NCBI GenBank assembly: GCA_044225825.1
Contig: JBGAIB010000003.1
Location: 1-64,000 of the forward strand
Reading direction: 5' to 3'
DNA length: 64,000 nucleotides
Source: Bog-950 sp044225825
GTDB lineage: Bacteria > Bacteroidota > Bacteroidia > Chitinophagales > LD1
The stretch's first letter is position 1, and each line of letters starts with the position of its first letter. The position numbers and the translations under genes are program-made. This document shows, in pieces, positions 17,572 through 26,494 of this stretch. Below the pieces are notes generated by a model. The model was given only the letters and a program-made list of their open reading frames with translations. It made no database searches and had not been told where the DNA came from.

Positions 17572-18021
17572 CTATGAAATCTTTATATCGATGGTAGCCG
17601 CTTGTTTGGCTTCCTCTTTTTTAGGTAAGGTTACCAGCAGTATTCCGTTTTCGTAAGTGGCGCTTACTTTGGCGGCCTCTACCGTGCGTGGCAGGGTAAA
17701 GCTGCGGGTAAACGAACTGAAGTTAAACTCCTTGCGGGTGTACTTCTCTTCGTTGGTTTCTGTTTCTTGTTTTGTTTCGGCGCTTAAGGTTAACACGTTG
17801 CCTTCTACACGCACACTAAAATCTTCCTTCTTAAAACCAGGTGCAGCCACTTCAATTTTGTAACCGTCCTTATGGTCTTTAATGTTTACCAGTGCCGGTG
17901 TTTTAAACAAGTCTCCGCCGTGAAGGTTCGGAAATTCGTTTTCAAAAAAGTTTTCGAACAGATTCGAAAAACGTGGGAAGCTTACTCTTCCGCTCTCAGG
18001 TTTTACAGTTAACAGTGTCAT
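17572..18021 (-). CDS. Hsp20/alpha-crystallin small heat-shock protein
   Basis: A 149-residue ATP-independent holdase chaperone. The alpha-crystallin domain runs from about residue 42 (PALVNIKDHKDGYKIEVAAPG) through FSVRVEGNVLTLSAE and the FSRSFTLPRTV-type segment to the conserved YENGILLVTLPK. The C-terminal tail ends IDIKIS with an IxI motif that binds the partner's groove in oligomers. It is monocistronic, with its own terminator and a palindrome-flanked upstream region that may hold a sigma-54-like promoter. Confidence 0.94.
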   Translation of the reverse strand: MTLLTVKPESGRVSFPRFSNLFENFFENEFPNLHGGDLFKTPALVNIKDHKDGYKIEVAAPGFKKEDFSVRVEGNVLTLSAETKQETETNEEKYTRKEFNFSSFTRSFTLPRTVEAAKVSATYENGILLVTLPKKEEAKQAATIDIKIS

Positions 18022-18095
18022 ATTGCTTTTAATTTTTTGGTTTTTGTAATTGGTTGCTTACAGCAGCTATTACTCAAACCAGGTGCCAGCACATT

Positions 18096-18149
18096 TATTC
18101 GGCCATAATGTCAAAATTTATGAAAAAATTATGCCAAAATTGCCGAATA
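18096..18149 (-). promoter_or_regulatory. Candidate sigma-54-like promoter between inverted repeats, upstream of hsp20
   Basis: On the minus strand TGGCATAATTTTTTCA (18121-18136) matches the -24/-12 form TGGCAC-N5-TTGCA with a T for G in the -12 box. It is enclosed by the 8-bp inverted repeat TATTCGGC (18096-18103) / GCCGAATA (18142-18149). Transcription would start about 90 bases before the Hsp20 ATG. Motif evidence only. Confidence 0.3.
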
Positions 18150-18185
18150 GGCGTTTTTCGGAGAGCCAATACGACAAGTAAAGGC

Positions 18186-18220
18186 AAAAAAGAAGGGATA
18201 GCTAGCAGCTATCCCTTCTT
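18186..18220 (-). terminator. Terminator of the DUF5777-like barrel gene
   Basis: A perfect 14-bp stem AAGAAGGGATAGCT / AGCTATCCCTTCTT with loop AGC. On the minus strand it is followed by a T-run. It lies 24 bases after the gene's stop. Confidence 0.9.
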
Positions 18221-18243
18221 TGTATCTATATAATAGAGACACG

Positions 18244-19290
18244 CTATTTAGCAGCAGGATCTTCGATACTGCCTTTTTTCCAGTAGCGGCCCATCTTTTG
18301 GTTCAATTGGAAAATACGTGAAATAGTAAAGCCCAGGCGGAAGGCACCCTGTGCCCAGTTGCTGTTGTTGTAAGGTAAAAAGTCCTGCTCCAGCATTCCC
18401 TTGCTGTTGGTTAAGTTGATATGGAATACGTGACCACCGGTTTCAAACTCCACACCTATGTGCAGGCTTGGGTAGTACGGGGCATTCTTCATACCGCGGA
18501 CCATCGGAAAGTAACTGCGGCCACCAATACCTTCTTTCATCAAAGGCAAAAAGTATTCGAACACAATAGCGCCGCGCTTATTGAATTTAGCGCGTGCACC
18601 CAGGCCTAAAAAGAATAAACCGTTCTTATCATCCGCAGGCACCAGGTTGCGCCAGATAAACGTTGGACTTAATTGAATAGATAACCATTCGGTAGCCTTA
18701 CAGGCGATAAGCGCTTGCAGGTTATACGTCATACGATGCGAGAAGGCTTTGTAACCACTGCCGAAGTTGTTGAGGGCTGTTGCGCTGGTGTTAGGGCGCA
18801 TACTGCTGATAGCGGCATTGCCATACAACACAATGCTTAGTGGAATTTTAAAATCAGTGGTTTGTTTCAGTACACGGTATTTAATGCTGGCATTCCACAA
18901 CTCGTGCAAGGCCGGTGTTACAATGCTGCCGTTGCGTTTTACATCGCCTGCGCCTTTCATGCGGCCAATGCCAATGGATAGATCATTGGTAATACCGAAG
19001 TCGAACATAATACCGATGTCCTCCGCTTTATCAAATCCGAACAGGGTATGAATGTGGTCGTTGTTGGTAGCAGCTACATCGCCGAAACGGTGGCTAACGC
19101 GAAAATCCATAGCGTATTTGCCTACCATCTCTACGCTCTGTCCATTTAAAATACGGGTGGTTTTAAAAGTGTACTTCACATACTCCTTTTCTTTTTTCTG
19201 CTCTGCCTGTACTAACTCACCAAAGGGGTTGTCCTGGGCATGGGCAAATGCAAAACACGAAAGCAATAACAGGGTAAAAAACGATTTCAT
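18244..19290 (-). CDS. DUF5777-like outer-membrane beta-barrel protein
   Basis: 348 residues with a signal peptide (FFTLLLLSCFAFAHAQ). The mature part alternates in beta-barrel fashion, with KYTFKTTRILNGQSVEMVGKY, DFRVSHRFGDV, IMFDFGITNDLSIGIGRMK and GGRSYFPMVRGMKN, which matches the DUF5777 barrel family. The C-terminal ~25 residues are basic. Next upstream on the same strand are YceI and two CX4CH proteins, and these families tend to occur together in Bacteroidota. A shared role in periplasmic electron transfer or small-molecule handling is possible but unproven. Confidence 0.75.
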   Translation of the reverse strand: MKSFFTLLLLSCFAFAHAQDNPFGELVQAEQKKEKEYVKYTFKTTRILNGQSVEMVGKYAMDFRVSHRFGDVAATNNDHIHTLFGFDKAEDIGIMFDFGITNDLSIGIGRMKGAGDVKRNGSIVTPALHELWNASIKYRVLKQTTDFKIPLSIVLYGNAAISSMRPNTSATALNNFGSGYKAFSHRMTYNLQALIACKATEWLSIQLSPTFIWRNLVPADDKNGLFFLGLGARAKFNKRGAIVFEYFLPLMKEGIGGRSYFPMVRGMKNAPYYPSLHIGVEFETGGHVFHINLTNSKGMLEQDFLPYNNSNWAQGAFRLGFTISRIFQLNQKMGRYWKKGSIEDPAAK

Positions 19291-19340
19291 GTGTACTTGT
19301 TTACTTGTTCTTTTTGTAATGTTTTAATTCTGGAGAACGA

Positions 19341-19368
19341 AAAGAGCGGCTCCTGCGAGCCGCTCTTT
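19341..19368 (-). terminator. Hairpin after the YceI gene
   Basis: A perfect 12-bp stem AAAGAGCGGCTC / GAGCCGCTCTTT with a 4-base loop, 29 bases after the YceI stop; the T-tract is short. Confidence 0.75.
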
Positions 19369-19396
19369 GTTGTATTGTTTCATTGCTGAAAGGTCA

Positions 19397-19960
19397 TTAA
19401 CTTTTCGAATACTTAGTGAAATCAAAATTCACATCCACTTTGATCGATTCAGCAATATTGGTGAATACTGCTTTAGGTACTTCAATTTTGTGGTCTGCCA
19501 GTTTTACATCAAAACTGCCCGATGCATTTACCGGTTGCCCTCCTTTAATGGTAAGCTTGCATTTAATATCGCGCTGCTGTTTTACACCGTGCATATCCAG
19601 GGTGCAGCGCAGGGTTACATCATACACGCCATCCTTTTTAAAGTCAATGTCCTCCACAATTACCCCGGTTAATTCCGAGAAGGGGTACTTGCTGCTTTCC
19701 AGGTAGTTCTCGTTAAAGTGGTCCTGCATCAGGGCCGAATGGAAAGTGAAGCTGGTGATCTTAATTTGAGCGAACACCTTTTTCGAAGCCGTATCGAGTG
19801 CACAAAGCGCTACATTGGAGGTGGCCTCTATATCTTCCATAGGCGTAGAGGAGAAGAAGTGCACCTTACCTGTTTTACACATCCAGGTATTTGCAAACTT
19901 ATCCTGCGCCTGGGTAAATGATACTACCAGTAATAGCGCCAATGACAATAAACTTTTCAT
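19397..19960 (-). CDS. YceI-like periplasmic lipid-binding protein
   Basis: 187 residues with signal peptide MKSLLSLALLLVVSFTQAQ. The YceI fold signatures are KVHFFSSTPMEDIEATSN at the first strand, FTFHSALMQDHFNENYLESSKYPFSELTG (the conserved H-F-N/E-Y segment) and the closing KVDVNFDFTKYSK. YceI proteins bind polyisoprenoid lipids or quinone-like molecules in a lipocalin-like barrel. It sits 15 bases after the cytochrome-like lipoprotein gene, so the two are probably co-transcribed. Confidence 0.88.
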   Translation of the reverse strand: MKSLLSLALLLVVSFTQAQDKFANTWMCKTGKVHFFSSTPMEDIEATSNVALCALDTASKKVFAQIKITSFTFHSALMQDHFNENYLESSKYPFSELTGVIVEDIDFKKDGVYDVTLRCTLDMHGVKQQRDIKCKLTIKGGQPVNASGSFDVKLADHKIEVPKAVFTNIAESIKVDVNFDFTKYSKS

Positions 19961-19975
19961 AACCGTACTATTTTA

Positions 19976-20347
19976 TTATTGAGGATAACAATTATCGCGC
20001 CATGCGTTAATCTTGGCCAGATCAGCCGAATCCATTTTTGGCATGCCATCGGGCATATGCGGCGTACAGGTCCAGTCCATCACACAATAAAATTTAGCGC
20101 TGTTCTTAGCCGATTCTACAGTGGTTTCATAGGTGTCAAGCACTATTCCGCTCGAGGCGGATCCTGCATCGTGACAACCACCATAAGCGCAGTTAAAGTC
20201 CATGATGTCCTTAACAGTTTTTGTATAGGTGTTCACGGTGTCGGTTTGCACACAGTTGGTGTTGGGCGGTGCGGTTTTATCCTTGCTGCACGAACCCATG
20301 GCAATAATTACTGCTACGGTAAAAACTACGGCGGTGATCTTCTTCAT
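19976..20347 (-). CDS. Lipoprotein with CX4CH heme-like motif
   Basis: A 123-residue lipoprotein; signal peptide ends at the lipobox MGSC with C20 as lipidation site. FNCAYGGCHDAG carries C53-x4-C58-H59, an expanded form of the cytochrome c CxxCH motif. HMPDGMPKM near residues 97-105 could supply the methionine ligand, and DLAKINAWRDNC resembles the C-terminal helix of small c-type cytochromes. Heme attachment through CX4CH is known in a few cytochromes but not shown here. Its ATG directly follows the stop of the next CX4CH protein. Confidence 0.65.
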   Translation of the reverse strand: MKKITAVVFTVAVIIAMGSCSKDKTAPPNTNCVQTDTVNTYTKTVKDIMDFNCAYGGCHDAGSASSGIVLDTYETTVESAKNSAKFYCVMDWTCTPHMPDGMPKMDSADLAKINAWRDNCYPQ

Positions 20348-21238
20348 TTATTGTTTGATTATTTTTTTGGTTACCGAGGCCGAACCTGCATTTAATTTTA
20401 CCAGGTAAATGCCGGCAGGGAGATCCTGTACATTAAAGCTGCGGTTAAAGTAGCCTTGCTGACCTTTTTCGTTCATCAGTTCGCGGCTCAATTTGCCGTC
20501 TAACGAATAAATGCTGGCGCTTAACTGCTCGTTCGATTTCAGATCAAATGAAATAGAGAATTCGCTGGTAACAGGGTTAGGGAAGATGTTCAGAGAGCTT
20601 AGCTTTTCGCTGATATCTTCAATACCGGTGGCACCGGGTTGGATGGTTACAGTGCCGGTGTAAATTTCACCTTCTGCATTTGTTGGGGTACCTACGCCGT
20701 TCCAGCTCATAAGATTGTAAGCATAGTAAAACGTTACAGGGCCGGTGCTGGTAGCCGGGGCGGTCCACTGCCATACCCAGTTTTTAAAGGTGTTAGCACC
20801 TTTATGGCCCATATACTGGCGGGTGCCGGTTGGCGGGCTTGTGGCAATTTTAGTATGTGTGTTATCGGTTACTGCAAACGAACCTGCCTGGTTGTTTGAA
20901 CCATCCAGCGCAACTACCTGAAAACCGTAATAAGCAGTTGGGTTAGCGCTTTTGTTGATGATAAACGCAAGATTGTATAATTGACCACCGGTGTATTGAA
21001 AGCTGCTGGTAAGCGGTGTGGTAGGCGTGCCGGTACCAATATTAAACGTCAAATCGCCCTGGGCCGGGGTTAATGATGGCGAAGGATGGCAACCACTGCG
21101 GGCACAAGTATTGGCGGTAAATGGGTCGCCGGCGTTACCTGCTGGTGGGTACGGTATCTCCGAATTAACCTGGTTATAGCTGATAACAGCGATAAACCCG
21201 GCCAGAAAGAGAGAAAGAGTTAAGTAGCTTTTTTTCAT
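20348..21238 (-). CDS. T9SS-sorted 'choice-of-anchor V' protein with CX4CH motif
   Basis: From ATG 21238: a hydrophobic N-terminal segment (YLTLSLFLAGFIAVISY), then GNAGDPFTANTCARSGCHPSP with C45-x4-C50-H51, and a Reeler-like beta domain typical of choice-of-anchor V proteins (YTGGQLYNLAFII, GFQVVALDG, WQWTAP, VTFYYAYNLMSWNG). The C-terminal type A T9SS sorting domain is NIFPNPVTSEFSISF ... LDGKLSREL ... LPAGIYLVKLNAG ... KKIIKQ. The longer frame from 21304 adds residues before the signal segment and is unlikely. Probably a surface-exposed redox or cytochrome-like protein, coupled to the following lipoprotein gene. Confidence 0.78.
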   Translation of the reverse strand: MKKSYLTLSLFLAGFIAVISYNQVNSEIPYPPAGNAGDPFTANTCARSGCHPSPSLTPAQGDLTFNIGTGTPTTPLTSSFQYTGGQLYNLAFIINKSANPTAYYGFQVVALDGSNNQAGSFAVTDNTHTKIATSPPTGTRQYMGHKGANTFKNWVWQWTAPATSTGPVTFYYAYNLMSWNGVGTPTNAEGEIYTGTVTIQPGATGIEDISEKLSSLNIFPNPVTSEFSISFDLKSNEQLSASIYSLDGKLSRELMNEKGQQGYFNRSFNVQDLPAGIYLVKLNAGSASVTKKIIKQ

Positions 21239-21313
21239 GTTGTTATGGGTTTGTGGATTTACGATTAAAGGTAAGGAAGAATAATTTAAAGTTGTAACAC
21301 GCAAATGCGCGTT

Positions 21314-21769
21314 CTATATGATTACTGCTTGGGCCACAGCCTTTTTTGAAAGCACACGACGCACAATTTTTTCAATTAACCCTTTTTCATCTATCACAAA
21401 GGTGGTGCGGTGCAATCCATCATATTCGCGGCCGTATAATTTTTTCGGCCCCCACACACCATACGCATTAATAATGGTCTTGTCTTCGTCAGCTATCAGG
21501 GTGTACGGCAGTTTAAACTTAGAGGCAAATTTTGCGTGCGATTCCACCGAATTAGGACTGACACCCAACACTTCGTACCCCTTTTTTTTTAAGGCGCTGT
21601 AATGGTCGCGGAAGTTGCAGGCTTCCACCGTACAAACGGGTGTATCGTCCTCCGGGTAAAAAAACAGGATCACTTTTTTACCTGCAAACTGTTTCAATGT
21701 AATCTTATTACCGTTCTGGTCTTTGGCACTAAAACCGGGTGCTTTTTCACCTTCTTTTAACAAAATCAT
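21314..21769 (-). CDS. bcp: Thioredoxin-dependent thiol peroxidase Bcp
   Basis: An atypical 2-Cys peroxiredoxin that reduces hydroperoxides using thioredoxin. C46 in DDTPVCTVEAC is the peroxidatic cysteine and C51 the resolving one, the E. coli Bcp spacing. AGKKVILFFYPED, VLGVSPNSVESHAKF and LHRTTFVIDEKGLI complete the fold. 151 residues, standard length. The start overlaps nothing; the M23 stop is 1 base upstream, so the two genes are translationally coupled. Confidence 0.95.
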   Translation of the reverse strand: MILLKEGEKAPGFSAKDQNGNKITLKQFAGKKVILFFYPEDDTPVCTVEACNFRDHYSALKKKGYEVLGVSPNSVESHAKFASKFKLPYTLIADEDKTIINAYGVWGPKKLYGREYDGLHRTTFVIDEKGLIEKIVRRVLSKKAVAQAVII

Positions 21770-21770
21770 G

Positions 21771-23552
21771 CTACCAACTGAATTTTACATTATACGTACT
21801 GCGGTTCTTCCGCTCATCGTCAACAACAACCGTAAAGGTATGTTCGCCCGGTGCCAAATCTGTAGCAATTTTATGTGTTATCATAGCACTTTTTGCATCA
21901 TAATCAGTAACCACCCATTGGCCGTCCATATAAGTGTCAAAGTCGGCAATGCCCGACAGGTTATCACTGATCTTACATACAATAGTTTTATAGCTGGTCA
22001 TCTTGCGGCCTTCGCTAATGTTCAATGGGCGGATAGCCGGGGCCGTGGTATCTATTTTTACGTAATACTTGCCAAACTCGCGGCCCTTACCCACTATAAA
22101 ACCATCCTCAAAGCGGCCGCCCCTGGCAGCACGGTCGCCCCCGCCATCCTCATAAATTAAAAGAGCTTTATCGCGCAGCGCATCCGGTACCGTAGTGCGC
22201 ACCGCTACGTCAAACCAATCGTAGGCTTGCTGGTTGCTGTTGCCTACCTGGTGTATTTTTGAATACGTGCTGCCGTCGGTAGCAAGGCTGGCAGCATAAT
22301 TTACATACAGGTTATCGAACAAACAGCCTGCCGGCCATACCAGTTTAATATCGCTGGTGCTAAACTCATTTCGCTCGTTATATTCCAGCAGCTGGCTATA
22401 GGTAAAAGCCTGCGGTTTAAAGGCGGTAGCGACCTTATCGTACTGCACGGTAAATTTTACCAAGGCAACGTTGCCGTTAAAGTCGCTTATTTCTGCCAGC
22501 AGCTTATGCGGTTTGCCGTCAGCAAGGTTAATGTTGCCGCCATCTACCACGTTATCATAAACCGGACATTCATTCCCCGGCTCTACAAAACATTTATGAT
22601 AGCTCTTGCGGCCTTCGTTCATAAAGGCAGGATAATCGATGTGGCTTAGTACGCATCTTTTTTCGGGAAACGAAAAGCCCTGCATTTTAAAATCGTACAT
22701 CATGCGATTGCCATCAAAAACGGTGAGGTTGTAGATGCCTACGTGTGCATCTGTGTTATTCATCACGTCGTACACGTTCACCCCGAACCCGATTTCCGAG
22801 GCGTTAAGTTTGATTACTTCAGGCACTTCGTAGATACCGCTTTTACCAACCACTTTTTGCGTAAAGGCCGTGCTGCGGTAGCGCAAACTATCCATGGCAT
22901 AAAAACGCAGACTGTTTACCAGGGGCTTTAAATCGTCCTTTAATTTAAAACCAAACAGCATGGGGTTATAGATGTTGTCCAGCGAATCGCGTATCTCAAA
23001 GTGCAGGTGCGGGCCACCACTGCCGCCGGTATTACCGCTTAGCGCAATTTGTTCGCCCTGCTTTACGGGTAACTCGCCGGGCGCGGGTTTAAAATCCACA
23101 CTGAACGATTCTTTGGCATACTGTTCCCTGCGCAGTCTTTCGGTTATGGTTTTATTGTACTGCTGCAGGTGACCGTACACGGTAACCAATCCGTTAGGGT
23201 GGGTGATGTATAAGGCATTGCCATAGCCTGCTCCTGAAACATTGATACGCGAAATGTAGCCATCGGCTGCTGCAAACACCTTGTGGCCTTCTTCCTGGTT
23301 GGTGCGGAAATCAAGACCTGTATGAAAATGCAGCCTTCGCGGCTCGCCGAAATTTCCGGCCAGGGTTAAGGGCAAATCGAGCGGTGATATAAAATAGTTC
23401 TGCGGGAAATCGGTGGAGTCGCTTAGCAAAAGTCCGCTTGCGGGCGCTGTGGCTGTTGCCTTCCTTGCGGGCTGCTTAGCACCTGCGCTATTAAACGAGG
23501 TATTAATACCTGCTACCCCAAGCAAAAACAAAACCACCACCAGTTTACGCAT
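21771..23552 (-). CDS. M23 family metallopeptidase (murein hydrolase-like)
   Basis: 593 residues with an N-terminal signal segment. The LytM/M23 domain lies at about 55-200 with the zinc ligands H77-x3-D81 (HFHTGLDF) and H182/H184 in GPHLHFEI, plus H128 in VYGHLQQ; all active-site residues are present, so it is probably an active peptidoglycan endopeptidase. The remaining ~390 residues form beta-rich domains of unknown role. In Bacteroidota such large M23 proteins are usually periplasmic. It is the first gene of the M23-bcp pair. Confidence 0.9.
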   Translation of the reverse strand: MRKLVVVLFLLGVAGINTSFNSAGAKQPARKATATAPASGLLLSDSTDFPQNYFISPLDLPLTLAGNFGEPRRLHFHTGLDFRTNQEEGHKVFAAADGYISRINVSGAGYGNALYITHPNGLVTVYGHLQQYNKTITERLRREQYAKESFSVDFKPAPGELPVKQGEQIALSGNTGGSGGPHLHFEIRDSLDNIYNPMLFGFKLKDDLKPLVNSLRFYAMDSLRYRSTAFTQKVVGKSGIYEVPEVIKLNASEIGFGVNVYDVMNNTDAHVGIYNLTVFDGNRMMYDFKMQGFSFPEKRCVLSHIDYPAFMNEGRKSYHKCFVEPGNECPVYDNVVDGGNINLADGKPHKLLAEISDFNGNVALVKFTVQYDKVATAFKPQAFTYSQLLEYNERNEFSTSDIKLVWPAGCLFDNLYVNYAASLATDGSTYSKIHQVGNSNQQAYDWFDVAVRTTVPDALRDKALLIYEDGGGDRAARGGRFEDGFIVGKGREFGKYYVKIDTTAPAIRPLNISEGRKMTSYKTIVCKISDNLSGIADFDTYMDGQWVVTDYDAKSAMITHKIATDLAPGEHTFTVVVDDERKNRSTYNVKFSW

Positions 23553-23670
23553 ATTCTTAATCGCTGTATTCGTATCTAAACGTCCTTATTCCACCTGCAA
23601 TTGTGTTGCTTCCGGCTCTTCGCAAAATTTATTTAACCAATTAAAATCTAATCTATGGCTGCGCTAATCA

Positions 23671-24351
23671 CTAAAAATTAGGCTTCAGGCCTTCCTGCTG
23701 ATAATGTTTGTTGATGACCCGTACAATTTCTTCGGGGTCGTCGGTAATTTCAAACAGGTTCAGGTCTACGGCATTTATGTAATTCTCCTGCGCCAGCATG
23801 GTGCCCTTTATCCAGTCCATCAAACCTTTCCAGTAATCCGAACCAACAAAAATTATCGGCACAGCATCAATCTTACGCGTTTGTATCAGGGTAAGCGTTT
23901 CAAAAACTTCGTCCATGGTACCAAAACCGCCGGGCATAAAAATAAAGGCCTGCGCATAACGGATAAACATCACCTTACGGGCAAAAAAGTAGCGGAATAT
24001 TAAAAGCTTATCAGCGTCTATATAATCGTTCCAGTCCTGTTCAAATTCCAGCTCAATATGCAAACCCACCGAACGGCCTTTGCCGTTTTTAGCGCCACGG
24101 TTACCGGCTTCCATAATACCCGGGCCGCCGCCGGTTATAATGCCGTAACCTTCCTGCGTTAAGCGCTCGGCAATTTTAGTAGCCAGTTGATAGTAAGGGT
24201 GGTCGGGCTTGGTACGCGCACTGCCGAATATCGAAATGCAGGGACCAAAGCGCTCCATCTTTTCAAAGCCGTCCACAAACTCACTCATTATCTTAAACAT
24301 TCTCCAGCTGCTCTCAGCTTTCAGGTCGGTCCAGTTTTTTTCTTGTGTCAT
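23671..24351 (-). CDS. LOG family protein (TIGR00730 type)
   Basis: 226 residues with the Rossmann-like LOG fold. Signatures are ISIFGSARTKPDHPYY, GIITGGGPGIMEAGNRGA, FARKVMFIRYAQAFIFMPGGFGTMDEVFE (PGGxGTxxE) and the RK pair used in catalysis. LOG enzymes hydrolyse cytokinin riboside 5'-monophosphates or other nucleotide monophosphates. In bacteria the physiological substrate is usually unknown (AMP/pyrimidine nucleosidase-like activity). It is 27 bases upstream of nothing on its 5' side except the symporter stop. Confidence 0.9.
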   Translation of the reverse strand: MTQEKNWTDLKAESSWRMFKIMSEFVDGFEKMERFGPCISIFGSARTKPDHPYYQLATKIAERLTQEGYGIITGGGPGIMEAGNRGAKNGKGRSVGLHIELEFEQDWNDYIDADKLLIFRYFFARKVMFIRYAQAFIFMPGGFGTMDEVFETLTLIQTRKIDAVPIIFVGSDYWKGLMDWIKGTMLAQENYINAVDLNLFEITDDPEEIVRVINKHYQQEGLKPNF

Positions 24352-24377
24352 CCGTATCTAATTAGTTCAACAATACA

Positions 24378-25895
24378 TTAAGCAGCCGCGGTTCCTTTCT
24401 TCGAAATCAGGAACAGACCGGCAAAAGTTATAAGTCCGTTCAACGGCAGCAATTCAAACCCGAATTGATAACCGCCCAGCAGGGCTTCGCGCTGTGTTTT
24501 ATAACTGGTAAATAGTTCCGGCAAAAAGGTGTACACCTTATCGGGTATAGGCGGACTGATGAATACCGCAATTACCACGGCCACCACACAAACCACCGGC
24601 ACCAGCGCATCGTTTAAGGAGCGTTTGGTTAATATGCCAAAGGCAAACAGCCCAAGCAGCGGACCATAGGTATAGGCCGCAACATCCAGCACCAGGTCAA
24701 TAATGGCCTTTTCGTTCATGGCCTTGCACAACAGTATAATTACCAAAAACAGTACTGCCACGGTACTGTGCACTAATATGCGTTTGCGTTCTTTTTGCTG
24801 CTCGGTAATATCGGTGCGGCGGCTAAAACCAAGTATATCTATACAGAAGGAGGAAGTTAGAGCCGTCATAGCACCATCAGCGCTGGGGAACAGGGCCGAT
24901 ATCAATCCCACAATAAAAATAACACCTGCCACCGGCGAAAGGTAGTGCAGCGTAATGATAGGGAAGGTGTCGTCGGTTTGTGCCGTTAGCGGAACGTTTT
25001 TAGCAGCCGCATAAATGTAAAGGGCACCGCCCAATACAAGGAACAGCAGGTTAACCACCAGCAATATACCGCTGAACGTAAACATGTTTTTCTGTGCCTC
25101 GCCCAGGGTGCGGATGCTGATGTTCTTTTGCATCATCTCCTGGTCAAGCCCGGTCATGGCTATGGTTATAAACGCACCACCGATGATGTGCTTTAAAAAA
25201 TAGCTTTTGGCTTTCCAGTCGTAATTAAATACCTGCGTATAATCTTTGGCGCGCAGTTCATCTACCAAACCACCAAACGATAAGTTAAGCCCCACGCATA
25301 TCAACCCGATGGTTACCACCAGCGCCAAAATCATAAAGGTAGTTTGCAGGGTATCGGTCCACACAATGGTTTTAACGCCGCCACGGTAGGTATAAAGCAA
25401 AATCATCAGCAGTATAACGGCGGTACTCAAGGCAAAAGGTACGCCCAGTTCTTCCAGGATAAAATTTTGCAACACATACAACACCAGGTAAATACGCAGC
25501 GAGGCGCCCAGTGTGCGGGATAGTAAAAAAAACGATGCCCCGGTTTTATACGCCTTCGTGCCAAAGCGGTCGTGCAGGTAGGTATAAATGGACGTTAAGT
25601 TCAGGCGGTAATACAAAGGCAGCAATACCAGGGCCACTACTACATAGCCTATCAGGTAACCAATAACCACCTGCAGGTAAAAAAAGTGTGCGGCGCTAAC
25701 CTTGCCGGGCACGCTCATAAAGGTAACCCCGCTTAGCGAGGTGCCTATCATGCCATAAGCAACCAGATACCACTTGCTGCTTTTGTGGCCTATAAAAAAG
25801 TCTTCGTTTTTGGCATTGCGCGAGGTGTAAAAGGCTATCACCAACAGCAATACAAAGTATCCCAATACAATTAAAAGAATCGCAGAAACCGGCAT
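24378..25895 (-). CDS. Sodium:solute symporter family protein
   Basis: A 12-14 helix SSS-family transporter, 505 residues from ATG 25895 (MPVSAILLIVLGYFVLLL). Family motifs include SSKWYLVAYGMIGTSLSGVTFMSVPG near helices 2-3, GGVKTIVWTDTLQTTFM, GLDQEMMQKNISIRTLGEAQKN and LISALFPSADGAMTALTSSFCID. The closest functional class by eye is the Na+/proline, pantothenate and glucose SSS type in Bacteroidota, but the solute cannot be told from sequence. The longer start at 25913 adds only six residues. Confidence 0.87.
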   Translation of the reverse strand: MPVSAILLIVLGYFVLLLVIAFYTSRNAKNEDFFIGHKSSKWYLVAYGMIGTSLSGVTFMSVPGKVSAAHFFYLQVVIGYLIGYVVVALVLLPLYYRLNLTSIYTYLHDRFGTKAYKTGASFFLLSRTLGASLRIYLVLYVLQNFILEELGVPFALSTAVILLMILLYTYRGGVKTIVWTDTLQTTFMILALVVTIGLICVGLNLSFGGLVDELRAKDYTQVFNYDWKAKSYFLKHIIGGAFITIAMTGLDQEMMQKNISIRTLGEAQKNMFTFSGILLVVNLLFLVLGGALYIYAAAKNVPLTAQTDDTFPIITLHYLSPVAGVIFIVGLISALFPSADGAMTALTSSFCIDILGFSRRTDITEQQKERKRILVHSTVAVLFLVIILLCKAMNEKAIIDLVLDVAAYTYGPLLGLFAFGILTKRSLNDALVPVVCVVAVVIAVFISPPIPDKVYTFLPELFTSYKTQREALLGGYQFGFELLPLNGLITFAGLFLISKKGTAAA

Positions 25896-25913
25896 ACTAC
25901 AAAGAAAACCCAC

Positions 25914-26494
25914 CCACCTTTTACCATAAACCTACTTATAAATACAGCCCTGTGCATTACGGTTACTATTAGTCCACTGGAAGGATCCTGCACAGCCGTT
26001 CTCCCTCCCCAAGTCTCGGGAAGGGAAATAATAGGTTACCTACCGCTCACTAATCCACCAATCACCCATCCACAAACTCCCCGGGCTTCAGCCCGTTAAC
26101 CGAAAAATTCCGCTTATCATCGAAGCAGGAGGTTTCAACCTCCGGGTACACAGAATAACGCCGTCAAGACACGCATGCCTGTATTCCGGGCTTTAGCCCG
26201 TAAACAAAAAGTTCCGCTTTTCCCGGCAAGCCGGATGCTTCAGCTTCCGGCGCTCCAGGGCTGCAATCCTACATCAGTTTATAAAAAACGCGTGCTTACA
26301 TCATTCTATCAACGGATTGAAAACAATTGAACGCTGATGAACACTAAAGGTGGCTTACCTACCGCTCACTAATCCACCAATCACCAATCCACCGCTCTAC
26401 TAATCCACCATCCCGTACAAATTATTTTTTTTCGATTATGTTCCTTTTCTACCTTTATAACCGAAACCAACTTAACTAACTTAAATCTACCATT
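25914..26494. repeat. Intergenic region with REP-like palindromes and short duplications
   Basis: No gene is visible. Between 26082 and 26270 lie degenerate units of the REP-like array family: CCGGGCTTCAGCCCG, GGAGGTTTCAACCTCC at 26128-26143 (same orientation as the 48-kb array), GGGCTTTAGCCCG, and a diverged GGATGCTTCAGCTTCC. A phrase CCTACCGCTCACTAATCCAC occurs twice (about 26040 and 26360) with TAATCCACCA variants nearby. The final 60 bases hold the mscL promoter candidate. Confidence 0.7.
26450..26457 (+). promoter_or_regulatory. Candidate mscL -7 element
   Basis: TACCTTTA fits TAnnTTTG except for the last base; a T-rich block with TTCG at about 26425-26434 is at -33 distance. It lies 38 bases before the mscL ATG. 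Confidence 0.4.
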
